This document shows, one piece after another, positions 4,688-11,579 of a DNA stretch of 14,253 nt. Position 1 is the stretch's first letter; each line of letters opens with the position of its first letter. The DNA is taken from NCBI GenBank assembly GCA_038213835.1, contig JBBQSN010000092.1, positions 1-14,253 of the forward strand, in the 5' to 3' direction. Both the position numbers and the translations under genes were made by a program. The DNA is from JBBQSN01 sp038213835. Lineage in GTDB: Bacteria > Actinomycetota > Actinomycetes > Actinomycetales > CAWJMD01. Below the pieces are notes generated by a model. That model searched no databases and was not told the DNA's origin. It worked only from the letters and a program-made list of their open reading frames with translations.

Positions 4688-7006
4688 ATGGGCTCCATCC
4701 AGCGCACGCCCCGCGCCAGAGCGTCCGCGGCATCCTGGGTGACCCCCGGCCGGGAGGGTCCGGTGGCGTTCGTGGTGGTGGGCGCGGGTTACCTCACCAC
4801 GACCCAGCTCGTGCTGTGGTTGAACGAGCCGGCCCCCGGGGGGTCCGGGCTCTGGCCGGCGGCCGGGTTGACGTTGGCCGCTCTCCTGTTCCTTCCCACG
4901 CGGTCGTGGGGATGGGTCCTGGCCGCGATCGCAGTCGCCGAGCTGGGCGGAGACCTGGCCCACGGACACCCCCTGGGAACGAGCCTGGGGTGGACGCTGG
5001 GCAACTGCGTCGAGCCGCTGGTGGGGGCGGTCCTGCTTCGACGGTTCGGCAACGCCCGCGGTGCCCTGGCCCCCCTGCGTCAGCTGCTCCTCTTCCTCCT
5101 GCTGGCTGTCCTGGTGGCGCCGGTCGTCGGTGCCAGCATCGGCAGCGCGACGACCGTGATCAGCTTCGGGGCACCCATCCTCGAGGTGTGGCCGCCGTAC
5201 TTCGTCGGTGACGCACTCGGCGTGCTGATCGTCGCGCCGGCTCTTCTCGCGCTGCGAACCAGACCCCGGCGCCGACGGCTGGGAGAGACGACCGCCCTGG
5301 TCCTCGCGTCGCTGCTCGTGACCGCTGCCATCTTCCTGGCCGACGGCAGCTGGTGGACGACGAGCACGCCGTACCTGCTCATTCCGTTCTTCACCTGGGC
5401 GGCCCTGCGGTTCGGACTGCACGGCACGGCCTGGATGTCGTTGGCCATCACCGTGATCGCGAACACCGCCACTGCGGCCGGGTACGGCCCCTTCGCTGCA
5501 GCGGGAGCCCCCGGCGGGCACGCAGTGACGCTGCTGCAGACCTACCTCGCCATCACCGTGGCCTCCGCCCTGATCCTGGCCGCCATGGTCAGCGACCTGA
5601 GCGATCGCGAGCAGGTCGAACGGGCTCTGCACCACCAAGCCACCCACGACCACCTGACCGGCCTGCCGAACCGGGCCTACCTGTCCACGGCTCTGGACGC
5701 GGCACTGACGCGGTGCGCCGTCGTCGGTGGTCGCGTCGGGGTGCTGCTGTGCGACGTCGACCGCCTGAAGCGCATCAACGACAGCCTGGGACACGCCGCC
5801 GGGGACCTCTACCTCGCCGAGGTCGCCAGCCGTCTCGGTGGGGCCCTGCGCCGCGGAGAGGTGGTCGCTCGGGTCGGCGGCGACGAGTTCATCGTGCTCA
5901 TCGAGGACGCCGATGCCGGCGCCGTGGATGCGGTGGCCCGCCGGCTGATGGCTGCGGTGAACGTGCCGGTGCTCCTGCCCCCGAACAAGGAGGTCACGCC
6001 GTCCCTGTCGATCGGCGTCGCCCTGGGCGACGCCGACAGCAGCAGCGAGACGGTGATCAGCGGTGCGGACCACGCGCTCTACGAAGCCAAGAAGCGTGGC
6101 CGGGGCCGGATCGAGCACTTCGGCGACCGGCTCCGCTCGCAGCTGCGCGAACGCACCCAGATCGAGGAGGACCTGCCGCAGGCCCTGGGCAACGGGGACA
6201 TCTTCTGCGTCCACCAGCCCGAGATCGAGATCGCGACCGGTGCCCTGTTCTCGTTCGAGACCCTCGCCCGTTGGCAGCACGCAGAACGCGGTCTGATCCC
6301 GCCGGACCGGTTCGTCCCCGTGGTCGAGGCGACCGGTCACGCCGACCGCCTCTTCTCGACTGTGCTGCACCAGTCGTTGGCCAGCCAGGGCCTGTGGGCC
6401 GAGCAGCTGGGGTTCCGACCGGCCGTGGCCGTCAACGTCTCCGCCCTGCAGCTCGGCGACCTCGAGCTCGTCGACACGGTCGGGTCGGCCCTCGCGCTGG
6501 CCGGCGCGTCGAGCGGGTCCCTGTGGCTGGAGGTCACCGAGACCGCCACGGCGGACACGGCCGCGCTGACGGTCCTGTCTGCGCTGCACGACCTGGGGGT
6601 GCGGCTGGCCATCGACGACTTCGGCACCGGGTGGTCGTCCATGGCCCGCCTGGCGGGCCACCCCTGGGACGTGGTCAAGCTCGACCGCGCGTTCATCGCC
6701 CCCCTGGGCCAGGAGCCCGACGCGGAGCACCTGGTGCGCGCCATGATCGTGATGGCCCACGCCCTCGGCATGCGCACCGTCGCCGAGGGCGTGGAGACGC
6801 CGCTGCAGCTCGAGTGGCTGACCGAGATGGGGTGCGACGTCGCACAGGGCTACCTCTTCAGCCGCCCTGTGTCCGCCTCCGAGGCACCTCGACTCGTCGA
6901 CACGAACGGTCTCTGGATCGGGTCCTCGTCCACGCCCGACCGCCCCCGGCCGGAGCACGTGAGGACACGCTTGTCGGACGAACAGGGTCAGACATCGAGC
7001 CGGTGA
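4688..7006 (+). CDS. MASE1-GGDEF-EAL cyclic-di-GMP turnover protein
   Basis: This 772-residue membrane-anchored protein is predicted to make and/or break cyclic di-GMP. Residues about 25-305 hold some eight hydrophobic segments of a MASE1-type sensor. A short linker leads to a GGDEF domain (about 318-480) with the intact catalytic motif GGDEF at 397-401 and the DVDRLKRINDSLGH substrate segment. The product-inhibition site expected as RxxD before it reads RRGE (388-391), so feedback inhibition may be weak. The EAL domain (about 490-735) has ETL in place of EAL (524-526) but keeps the glutamate. It also keeps N583, EVTET (615-619), IDDFGTGWSS (642-651), K664, EGVET (700-704) and Q720-GY. Phosphodiesterase activity is therefore plausible. 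The ATG at 4688 has TGGAG 8 nt upstream. The 126-bp gap before it holds a possible -10 TACCCT (4609-4614) and little else. The 3' end overlaps the tRNA gene by 9 bp. The bound sensory ligand is unknown. Confidence 0.93.
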   Translation: MGSIQRTPRARASAASWVTPGREGPVAFVVVGAGYLTTTQLVLWLNEPAPGGSGLWPAAGLTLAALLFLPTRSWGWVLAAIAVAELGGDLAHGHPLGTSLGWTLGNCVEPLVGAVLLRRFGNARGALAPLRQLLLFLLLAVLVAPVVGASIGSATTVISFGAPILEVWPPYFVGDALGVLIVAPALLALRTRPRRRRLGETTALVLASLLVTAAIFLADGSWWTTSTPYLLIPFFTWAALRFGLHGTAWMSLAITVIANTATAAGYGPFAAAGAPGGHAVTLLQTYLAITVASALILAAMVSDLSDREQVERALHHQATHDHLTGLPNRAYLSTALDAALTRCAVVGGRVGVLLCDVDRLKRINDSLGHAAGDLYLAEVASRLGGALRRGEVVARVGGDEFIVLIEDADAGAVDAVARRLMAAVNVPVLLPPNKEVTPSLSIGVALGDADSSSETVISGADHALYEAKKRGRGRIEHFGDRLRSQLRERTQIEEDLPQALGNGDIFCVHQPEIEIATGALFSFETLARWQHAERGLIPPDRFVPVVEATGHADRLFSTVLHQSLASQGLWAEQLGFRPAVAVNVSALQLGDLELVDTVGSALALAGASSGSLWLEVTETATADTAALTVLSALHDLGVRLAIDDFGTGWSSMARLAGHPWDVVKLDRAFIAPLGQEPDAEHLVRAMIVMAHALGMRTVAEGVETPLQLEWLTEMGCDVAQGYLFSRPVSASEAPRLVDTNGLWIGSSSTPDRPRPEHVRTRLSDEQGQTSSR

Positions 7007-7070
7007 CAGGAATCGAACCCGCGACCCTTCGCTTACAAGGCGAACGCTCTACCAACTGAGCTACACCGGC
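6998..7070 (-). tRNA. tRNA-Thr, anticodon TGT (UGU)
   Basis: A complete 73-nt cloverleaf reads on the minus strand. The acceptor GCCGGTG pairs with CACCGGC (7 bp). The D-arm is GCTC/GAGC. The anticodon stem TTCGC/GCGAA encloses the loop CTTGTAA, giving anticodon TGT, which reads ACA threonine codons. The T-arm has the GTTCGAAT loop with two G-U pairs in its stem. The discriminator base is T, and CCA is not encoded. The 3' acceptor strand contains the stop codon of the convergent GGDEF-EAL gene. Confidence 0.95.
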
Positions 7071-7087
7071 ACTGGACACCGACGACG

Positions 7088-7093
7088 ATGCTA
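7088..7093 (-). promoter_or_regulatory. Candidate -10 box of the tRNA-Thr gene
   Basis: On the minus strand TAGCAT fits TAnnnT and lies 17 bp before the mature 5' end of the tRNA. That would place the start about 10 nt upstream of the mature end, normal for a tRNA precursor. No good -35 box is visible in the GC-rich flank. Confidence 0.35.
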
Positions 7094-7103
7094 GTCGTCA
7101 CGC

Positions 7104-7137
7104 CGGCCCGTACCGGCTCGACCACGAGGTCGGGCCG
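7104..7137 (-). terminator. Stem-loop after the DsbA-like gene
   Basis: CGGCCCG (7104-7110) and CGGGCCG (7131-7137) form a perfect 7-bp stem just after the stop of the thioredoxin-fold gene. A nested GACC-acga-GGTC option lies at 7120-7131. It separates that gene from the tRNA downstream on the same strand. There is no T-run, so it is at best a GC-hairpin terminator or RNA 3'-end stabiliser. Confidence 0.35.
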
Positions 7138-7140
7138 CGG

Positions 7141-7896
7141 TCAGTTCCTGGCGTTGATCATGTCGACCAGACCCTGCTTGGACAGGTCGTCGAGGACCGT
7201 GCCGTCCACCTCCACCGTCGGGGTCCCCTGCAGCCCCTCCTGCGATGCCTTCTCGGTCACCGCCGCCGCGTACCCGTCGAAGGTGCCGTCGGTGATGCAC
7301 CGCACCCCCTCCTCGCTCACCCCCAGCGCCTGCGCGATCGTCACCAGCTGACCGGTGTCCAGGCCGGTGGAGTTCTCCTCCGGCTGGTTCTCGTACAGGT
7401 TCGAGACGAAGTCCGGCACCAGCTCAGGGTCGCTGCCCACCACGCAGTACGCCGCACCCGCCGACCGGGTCGAGTACCTCGTCCCCTGCGAGAACCGGTC
7501 CAGGATCGCCACCGGCACGTACTCGACCTTGATCTCGCCCTTGCCGCGCAGCTCGTCCAGCAGGGCACCGTTCTCGGTCTCGAACGCCTTGCACGCCGGG
7601 CACATGAAGTCGACGTACGTCGTCACCGTCACGGGCGCGTCGTCCTCGCCGAGGACCAGGCCGCCGTTGGTCGACAGCCCCGAGGGACCCGCGGCGTCCT
7701 GGGCTGCCTGGCTGCGCGAGCGCTGCACCGCGATCCCGACCCCCACCACCAGCACCACGACGACCGCGGCCGTGATCGCGACGATCAGCGTCCGCTGCCG
7801 TCGGGCCCTGCGCTCCGCGTCCATCCGCATCGCCTCGGCCCGTGCCCGCACCTCGTCCCGCTTGTCGTTACCGGACCTCTTCTGCGACGCACTCAT
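7141..7896 (-). CDS. DsbA-like membrane-anchored thioredoxin-fold protein
   Basis: This 251-residue protein has a basic, coiled N-terminus (1-35) and one membrane anchor (about 36-57). An extracytoplasmic thioredoxin-fold domain of the DsbA/Thioredoxin_4 type follows. The redox motif is CPAC at 99-102 in YVDFMCPACKAFE. The cis-proline loop is GTP (224-226) in LQGTPTVEVDG. Two further cysteines, C151 and C200, sit in the helical insertion and could form a second disulfide, as in some actinobacterial DsbA proteins. It is predicted to oxidise or exchange disulfides in exported proteins. GGAGGAG lies 7 nt before the ATG, and that ATG overlaps the stop of the MauE-like gene (ATGA), so the two are translationally coupled. 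The MauE-like partner may recycle it in place of DsbB; that is inference. Expected length and intact motifs suggest a working gene. Confidence 0.92.
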   Translation of the reverse strand: MSASQKRSGNDKRDEVRARAEAMRMDAERRARRQRTLIVAITAAVVVVLVVGVGIAVQRSRSQAAQDAAGPSGLSTNGGLVLGEDDAPVTVTTYVDFMCPACKAFETENGALLDELRGKGEIKVEYVPVAILDRFSQGTRYSTRSAGAAYCVVGSDPELVPDFVSNLYENQPEENSTGLDTGQLVTIAQALGVSEEGVRCITDGTFDGYAAAVTEKASQEGLQGTPTVEVDGTVLDDLSKQGLVDMINARN

Positions 7897-8411
7897 CGGC
7901 GTGCTCCTCCCACGGGCTCGTGCAGCGGACTGACGTTCGTCGGACCGGCCAGCCAGCCGTCGACGGAGAACCGGGACCGGGGCCAGCGGGCCAGCGCGAC
8001 CGCCCCGACGAGCAGGGCGAGGTCACGGACGATCTCCTGCGTGTACCGGGTGTCGCCCGCGGCGACCTCGCCACCGCCGCCGAAGCAGCCGCAGTCGATC
8101 GACAGGCCGCGGGCGGCCGCCGACCCCACGCCGACGACGAAGATCACGAGCAGCGCACCGGAGACGAGCGCCGAGACCCGGGTCAGCGCGCCCAGCAGCA
8201 GGGCCAGGGCCAGCAGCACCTCGAACACCGGCAGCCCGTACCCAACCACCGGGACGGCGGCTTCCGGCAGCAGGCGGTACGCCCGCACGGCGCGCACGCT
8301 CTCGTCCGGATCGGGCAGCTTCAGCGCCCCTGCCACCCCGAACACCCCGGCCAGGACGAGCCGCAGCACCGTGGAGACCCACGGCTGCGCCACCGTCCAG
8401 CGCTCGATCAC
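7893..8411 (-). CDS. MauE/DoxX-family redox-associated membrane protein
   Basis: This is a 172-residue protein with four hydrophobic segments: about 13-31, 53-75, 78-99 and 130-142. It carries the family hallmark DCGCFGGGG, with C107 and C109 as a C-x-C pair in the loop after the third segment. MauE-type proteins are linked to disulfide handling during maturation of exported redox proteins. In actinobacteria they commonly sit beside thioredoxin-fold genes. The GTG at 8411 overlaps the CopC-like stop (GTGA) and the TGA overlaps the DsbA-like ATG. The gene is thus the middle of a three-gene coupled set. No strong ribosome site precedes it, consistent with re-initiation. An open frame continues upstream, but that part lies antisense-like across the CopC-like gene in another frame and has no family similarity. 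Probable role: membrane electron acceptor or partner for the DsbA-like protein. Confidence 0.88.
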   Translation of the reverse strand: MIERWTVAQPWVSTVLRLVLAGVFGVAGALKLPDPDESVRAVRAYRLLPEAAVPVVGYGLPVFEVLLALALLLGALTRVSALVSGALLVIFVVGVGSAAARGLSIDCGCFGGGGEVAAGDTRYTQEIVRDLALLVGAVALARWPRSRFSVDGWLAGPTNVSPLHEPVGGARR

Positions 8412-9028
8412 TCGTGCCCACCGGGCCGGCGTCCCCGGCGCAGCACGACGAGGGCGACCGCGAGAGCGGCGAGCAGGGCGACCCCGGCGCCCGCCCAGAC
8501 CGGCACGTCGGACGAGATGTCCATCGGGCCGCCGGTGGCCTCTGTCGTGGCGGACGACCCGGTGGTCGTCGGCTCCACCGTCGCGCTCGACGAGGTGCTG
8601 GCCGGCGACGAGGGCGCGGCCGACGAGGTCGGCAGCGCCGCCGTCGAGGTGAACGCGAGCTCGCCCTCGATCGGGTGGCCGTCGCCCGAGGCCGCGCGCC
8701 ACTGCACCGTGTACTCCCCGGGGGGCAGGTCGGCCGGGAGCGGCTGCACGAGCGAGCGGTCCACGACCTGGAGCGGTTCGAGCTCGAGGGGACCTGCGGG
8801 TCCGGTCACGGACACCGCGTTGCCGACCTCGAGCAGCGTGTCGCTGTAGGTGAGCTCGACCGAGGTGGGGGCTGTGTCGACCGACGATCCCGCCGCGGGG
8901 GTGGTGCCGGTGAGCGACACGTGCGCGCTGGCCGGTGCAGCCACCAGGCCCCCGGCCCCGAGGGCGATGAGGAGGGCGAGCAGGAGGCGGGTCGGCGCCC
9001 GAGGACCGGACCTGGCAGGACGCAGCAC
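8408..9028 (-). CDS. CopC-domain copper-binding protein, secreted and membrane-anchored
   Basis: From the GTG at 9028 this protein has 206 residues. A signal peptide (1-35, ending APASA) is followed by a mature protein beginning with histidine (HVSLTGTTPAAG). A CopC beta-sandwich spans about 36-130. The Cu(II) ligands known in CopC, the N-terminal His plus an Asp-x-His pair, are all present as H36, D116 and H118 (DGHP). Mature numbering 1/81/83 is close to the classic 1/83/85. A Ser/Thr/Pro-rich spacer (132-165) and a C-terminal membrane helix (about 176-196) with a basic tail follow. The protein probably carries or buffers copper outside the membrane. No CopD membrane channel is fused or adjacent. 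GTG codons at 9034 and 9037 are alternative starts; 9028 has AGGG 8 nt upstream. The stop overlaps the MauE-like start. A gap of about 45 nt separates it from the kinase gene upstream. Confidence 0.9.
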   Translation of the reverse strand: MLRPARSGPRAPTRLLLALLIALGAGGLVAAPASAHVSLTGTTPAAGSSVDTAPTSVELTYSDTLLEVGNAVSVTGPAGPLELEPLQVVDRSLVQPLPADLPPGEYTVQWRAASGDGHPIEGELAFTSTAALPTSSAAPSSPASTSSSATVEPTTTGSSATTEATGGPMDISSDVPVWAGAGVALLAALAVALVVLRRGRRPGGHE

Positions 9029-9046
9029 GCCCACCACCCTACGAAC

Positions 9047-9066
9047 GGTTCCTGGGAGGTTCCTGG
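9047..9066. promoter_or_regulatory. Paired direct repeat just upstream of the CopC-like gene
   Basis: GGTTCCTGG occurs at 9047-9055 and again at 9058-9066, an 11-bp period or one helical turn. It lies in the short gap between the kinase stop and the CopC-like start. Tandem half-sites at this spacing are typical of OmpR-family response regulators, which include copper sensors, but the binder is unknown. On the message strand the repeat reads CCAGGAACC and also supplies weak purine-rich ribosome-site elements. It could be a simple duplication. Confidence 0.35.
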
Positions 9067-9071
9067 ACGGG

Positions 9072-10892
9072 TCAGGGCACCAGCACAGGCTGCTCGACGA
9101 GCGGGGCCCACTGCGGCATCCACCCACCCGCGACCAGGACGATGACCGCCGCGACCGCCAGCGACAGGAGCACGACGACCGCGAGCGCCGCCCCTGCCCT
9201 TCCCGGCGCCAGGCCACGGGACAGCTGGCGCGACCCCCGGCGCAGCGCACCGCCTCCCGGGCCCCACCACGCGGTCATCCCGCCCGCGACGGCCGCCGTG
9301 GCGAGGGTGAGGGCCGTGCCCCACCGCCAGTCGGAGATCGACACGAACAGGCCGGGGATGAACGCTGCGCTCGCGCCGACCAGCGCGGGCAGCAGCAGCA
9401 CAGGGACCGCGAGCAGCAGCTGCACGAGCAGGTGCCACGGCGAGGAGAGCACCGCCATCGCGGAGTCCCCGCGCCGCACGCCGCGCTCGTACCGGCGGCG
9501 CAGGAGCGTCCCGCTGGCGCCGTCGACGGTGCGGGCCAGCAGCATCCAGACCACCGCGAGCGCGAGCGCCCCGAGCGGGAGCACCGTCGCGAGGCAGACG
9601 AGCAGCGCGAAGCCGGCGACCGTCGTCCCGGTGCGGTGGGCCTTGGGGGGCGGCGGGGGCGGCGGGAGCTGTTCGCCCTCGAACGGCAGGAGCCCGCCGA
9701 ACGGCTCGGACGGCGCAGCCGCCGGCCGGGCCGGCACCGGTACGGGAGGGAACGGGTGCCTCACGGGCCGACGGACCGGCGCCGGGGTGCCCTGCCAGCC
9801 ACCCTGCGGCCACGGCGCCTGCCGCAACGACGGGGTCGCTCGTGTGGCACTCGCAGACGGTTCGGCGGACACCACCTGGGTCGGCCCGGCGAGCGGGAGG
9901 GCGCGGGTGGGCGGGACGAACGGGACGACCCGGGTCGCGCGCTCCGGCGGCCCGGGCGGGGGCACCACGTGCGTGACCGGCTCGGTGGCCGATGCACGGG
10001 GGTCGGAGGCGGCGACCGCGACGGCGGGGATCACCTGGGTCGTGGCCTCGCGGGGCGGTGACGGCGGGTGGGCGACCGCGTCCGAACGCAGCTGCTCGAC
10101 CGCACGTCTCAACGCTCCCGGCGTGGGACGGTCGTCCGGGCTGGGCGACAACGCCGCCGCGAGCACGGGCACGAGCACGGCCGGGACGCCGTCGAGGTCG
10201 GGAGCGCCGCGGCGCACGCGGTCCAGCACCACCTCGAGCGGGCCGCGGCCGAACGGCGGACGTCCGGTCGCCGCGAAGGTCATCGTGGCGGCCCAGCCCC
10301 ACCAGTCCGCGGCCTGGCGCACGGGCGCGCCCTCGACCAGCTCGGGCGAGAGGTAGCCGGGGGTACCCATCACGAGCCCCATGCTGGTGAGCCGGATGTC
10401 GTCGGCCACGTGCGCTATCCCGAAGTCGATGACGACCGGGTCGCCCTCCAGCATCAGGACGTTCCCGGGCTTCAGGTCCCGGTGCACGACGTCGACGGCG
10501 TGGATCGCCGCCAGCGCCTCCCCCAGCCCGAGGCCGAGCCGGGCCAGCTGCTCGCCCACCAGCGGGCCGCGCTCGGCGACGTGGTGGTCCAGCGCCGAGG
10601 CCGGCACGTACCGGGTGACCACGTACGGGGTCTCGCAGTCGACGTCGGCGTCGAGCACCTCCGCCACGCGCGGGCTGCGGACCCGGGTCAGGGTGTCGAC
10701 CTCGCGGGCCAGCCGTTCGCGGGCGTCGGGGTCGCCGGCCACGTGCGGACGGAGCACCTTGATCGCGACGGCGGTCCCCCGGTCGTCCAGGGCCAGGTGC
10801 ACCACGCCCATGCCGCCCTGACCGATCACCTGGGCCAGGCGGTACCGGCCGAGGCGCCCGCCGGTGGACACGGTCTCGCTCACGCGGGTCAC
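9072..10892 (-). CDS. Hanks-type Ser/Thr protein kinase with multi-pass membrane C-terminus
   Basis: This 606-residue protein has a complete kinase domain at about 17-270: glycine loop IGQGGMGVV (23-31), ATP lysine K45, catalytic HRDLKPGN (137-144, D139), DFG (156-158), and activation segment ending GTPGYLSPE (176-184). A Pro/Ala/Thr-rich linker (about 272-420) contains repeated T-x-V-V/I motifs and a proline run (410-416). Four hydrophobic stretches follow, at about 424-452, 484-512, 526-543 and 568-589. There are no PASTA or other extracellular sensor domains. It phosphorylates proteins on Ser/Thr; its target is unknown. It differs from PknB, which has one membrane pass and an external sensor. 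The GTG at 10892 has no ribosome site; GTG at 10883 is an alternative start. It lies 90 bp after the CBS-pair gene and 43 bp before the CopC-like gene on the same strand, so co-transcription is possible. Confidence 0.92.
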   Translation of the reverse strand: MTRVSETVSTGGRLGRYRLAQVIGQGGMGVVHLALDDRGTAVAIKVLRPHVAGDPDARERLAREVDTLTRVRSPRVAEVLDADVDCETPYVVTRYVPASALDHHVAERGPLVGEQLARLGLGLGEALAAIHAVDVVHRDLKPGNVLMLEGDPVVIDFGIAHVADDIRLTSMGLVMGTPGYLSPELVEGAPVRQAADWWGWAATMTFAATGRPPFGRGPLEVVLDRVRRGAPDLDGVPAVLVPVLAAALSPSPDDRPTPGALRRAVEQLRSDAVAHPPSPPREATTQVIPAVAVAASDPRASATEPVTHVVPPPGPPERATRVVPFVPPTRALPLAGPTQVVSAEPSASATRATPSLRQAPWPQGGWQGTPAPVRRPVRHPFPPVPVPARPAAAPSEPFGGLLPFEGEQLPPPPPPPKAHRTGTTVAGFALLVCLATVLPLGALALAVVWMLLARTVDGASGTLLRRRYERGVRRGDSAMAVLSSPWHLLVQLLLAVPVLLLPALVGASAAFIPGLFVSISDWRWGTALTLATAAVAGGMTAWWGPGGGALRRGSRQLSRGLAPGRAGAALAVVVLLSLAVAAVIVLVAGGWMPQWAPLVEQPVLVP

Positions 10893-10958
10893 GGTACGTG
10901 AGGCCGCCCCGAGGTCACGTGCTCAGCGGGTCACGAGTCGGTCGCGTCTGGCCCCCGT

Positions 10959-10974
10959 CCCGCGTGCGAGCGGG
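10959..10974 (-). terminator. Short GC hairpin after the CBS-pair gene
   Basis: CCCGC (10959-10963) and GCGGG (10970-10974) form a 5-bp stem with a 6-nt loop, about 10 bp beyond the CBS gene stop. There is no T-run. It may partly separate the CBS gene from the kinase gene. Evidence is weak. Confidence 0.2.
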
Positions 10975-10982
10975 CAGAGGGG

Positions 10983-11411
10983 TCAGCTCTGGATGTAGGC
11001 GGAGAGCTGGTCGCGCTCGCTGGTGAGCTCGTCGATGCGGAACTTGACCAGGTCGCCGATGCTGACGATGCCGTGCAGGGCGCCGTCGACCAGCACGGGG
11101 ATGTGGCGCACGCGGCGGTCGGTCATCTGCCGCATCAGGTCGTCGATGGCGTCGTCGGGGCCGCAGGTGTGCACCTCGGCGGTCATGATGTCGCCGACCG
11201 TCCGGTCCAGCAGGGCGGGGCCGTGCTCCTGGAGGTGGCGCACCACGTCGCGCTCGCTGACGATGCCCTGCACGCCGGTGCCGTCGGACGAGACCACCAT
11301 CGCGCCGATCCGGTGCTCGGAGAGCAGGTCGAGGAGCGTGGCGACGGTCTCCTCCGGGTTCACGGTGACGACAGTGTCGCCCTTGCTGCGCAGCACGTCG
11401 TGGATCCGCAT
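10983..11411 (-). CDS. CBS-domain-pair protein
   Basis: This 142-residue soluble protein consists of two CBS motifs and little else. CBS1 is at about 8-62 and ends VQGIVSERDVVRHL. CBS2 is at about 74-128, with IMTAEVHTCGPDDAIDDLMRQM and ends LHGIVSIGDLVKFR. A short helical tail ELTSERDQLSAYIQS follows. Stand-alone CBS pairs bind adenosine nucleotides such as AMP, ATP or NAD(H) and regulate partners. The partner here is not evident from sequence. The ATG at 11411 has a strong GGAGG 6 nt upstream. It is divergent from otsA across 168 bp and upstream of the kinase on its own strand. Proteins of this type are common in actinobacteria and often induced by stress or low oxygen, but that is family background and nothing here demonstrates it. 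Confidence 0.93.
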   Translation of the reverse strand: MRIHDVLRSKGDTVVTVNPEETVATLLDLLSEHRIGAMVVSSDGTGVQGIVSERDVVRHLQEHGPALLDRTVGDIMTAEVHTCGPDDAIDDLMRQMTDRRVRHIPVLVDGALHGIVSIGDLVKFRIDELTSERDQLSAYIQS

Positions 11412-11579
11412 CGAGCACCTCCGAGGCATCGGCGTCCGGGGGTTCGACGGTATCGCCACCAGGCTCGCGCCGGAACCCCTGCGGCGAGCCACCGCTGTCC
11501 CTCGCCGATAGGGTCGGTGCCAGCACGAGGACCCCGAGAGCCCCGACCCGGGGTCGCCGACCAGGAGCTGAGCCGCACA
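11412..11579. promoter_or_regulatory. Divergent promoter region between the CBS-pair gene and otsA
   Basis: This 168-bp gap must hold both promoters. Weak candidates are as follows. For the minus-strand CBS gene, TACCGT (complement of 11447-11452) lies 17 bp from TTCCGG (complement of 11470-11475). For otsA, TAGGGT (11509-11514) would give a leader of about 60 nt, but no -35 box is apparent. AGGAG (11563-11567) is the likely otsA ribosome site, 12 nt before its GTG. I see no clear operator palindrome. Confidence 0.3.

Noticed and set aside
2837..6958. A roughly 1,370-codon open frame on the minus strand through the YeiH-family and GGDEF-EAL genes
   Set aside because: It is a shadow of GC-rich coding on the other strand: its translation is low-complexity Gly/Arg/His/Gln-rich and matches no family. 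Only the part from 2837 to about 3200 is meaningful, as a fragment of the dead oxidoreductase.
6998..7070. Genomic-island attachment site at the tRNA-Thr gene
   Set aside because: No second copy of the tRNA 3' end, no integrase and no mobility gene are in the window. The overlap is reported only as an oddity.
11073..11579. N-terminal extension of otsA by about 170 residues
   Set aside because: It is antisense to the CBS-pair gene, and OtsA similarity begins right after the GTG at 11580.
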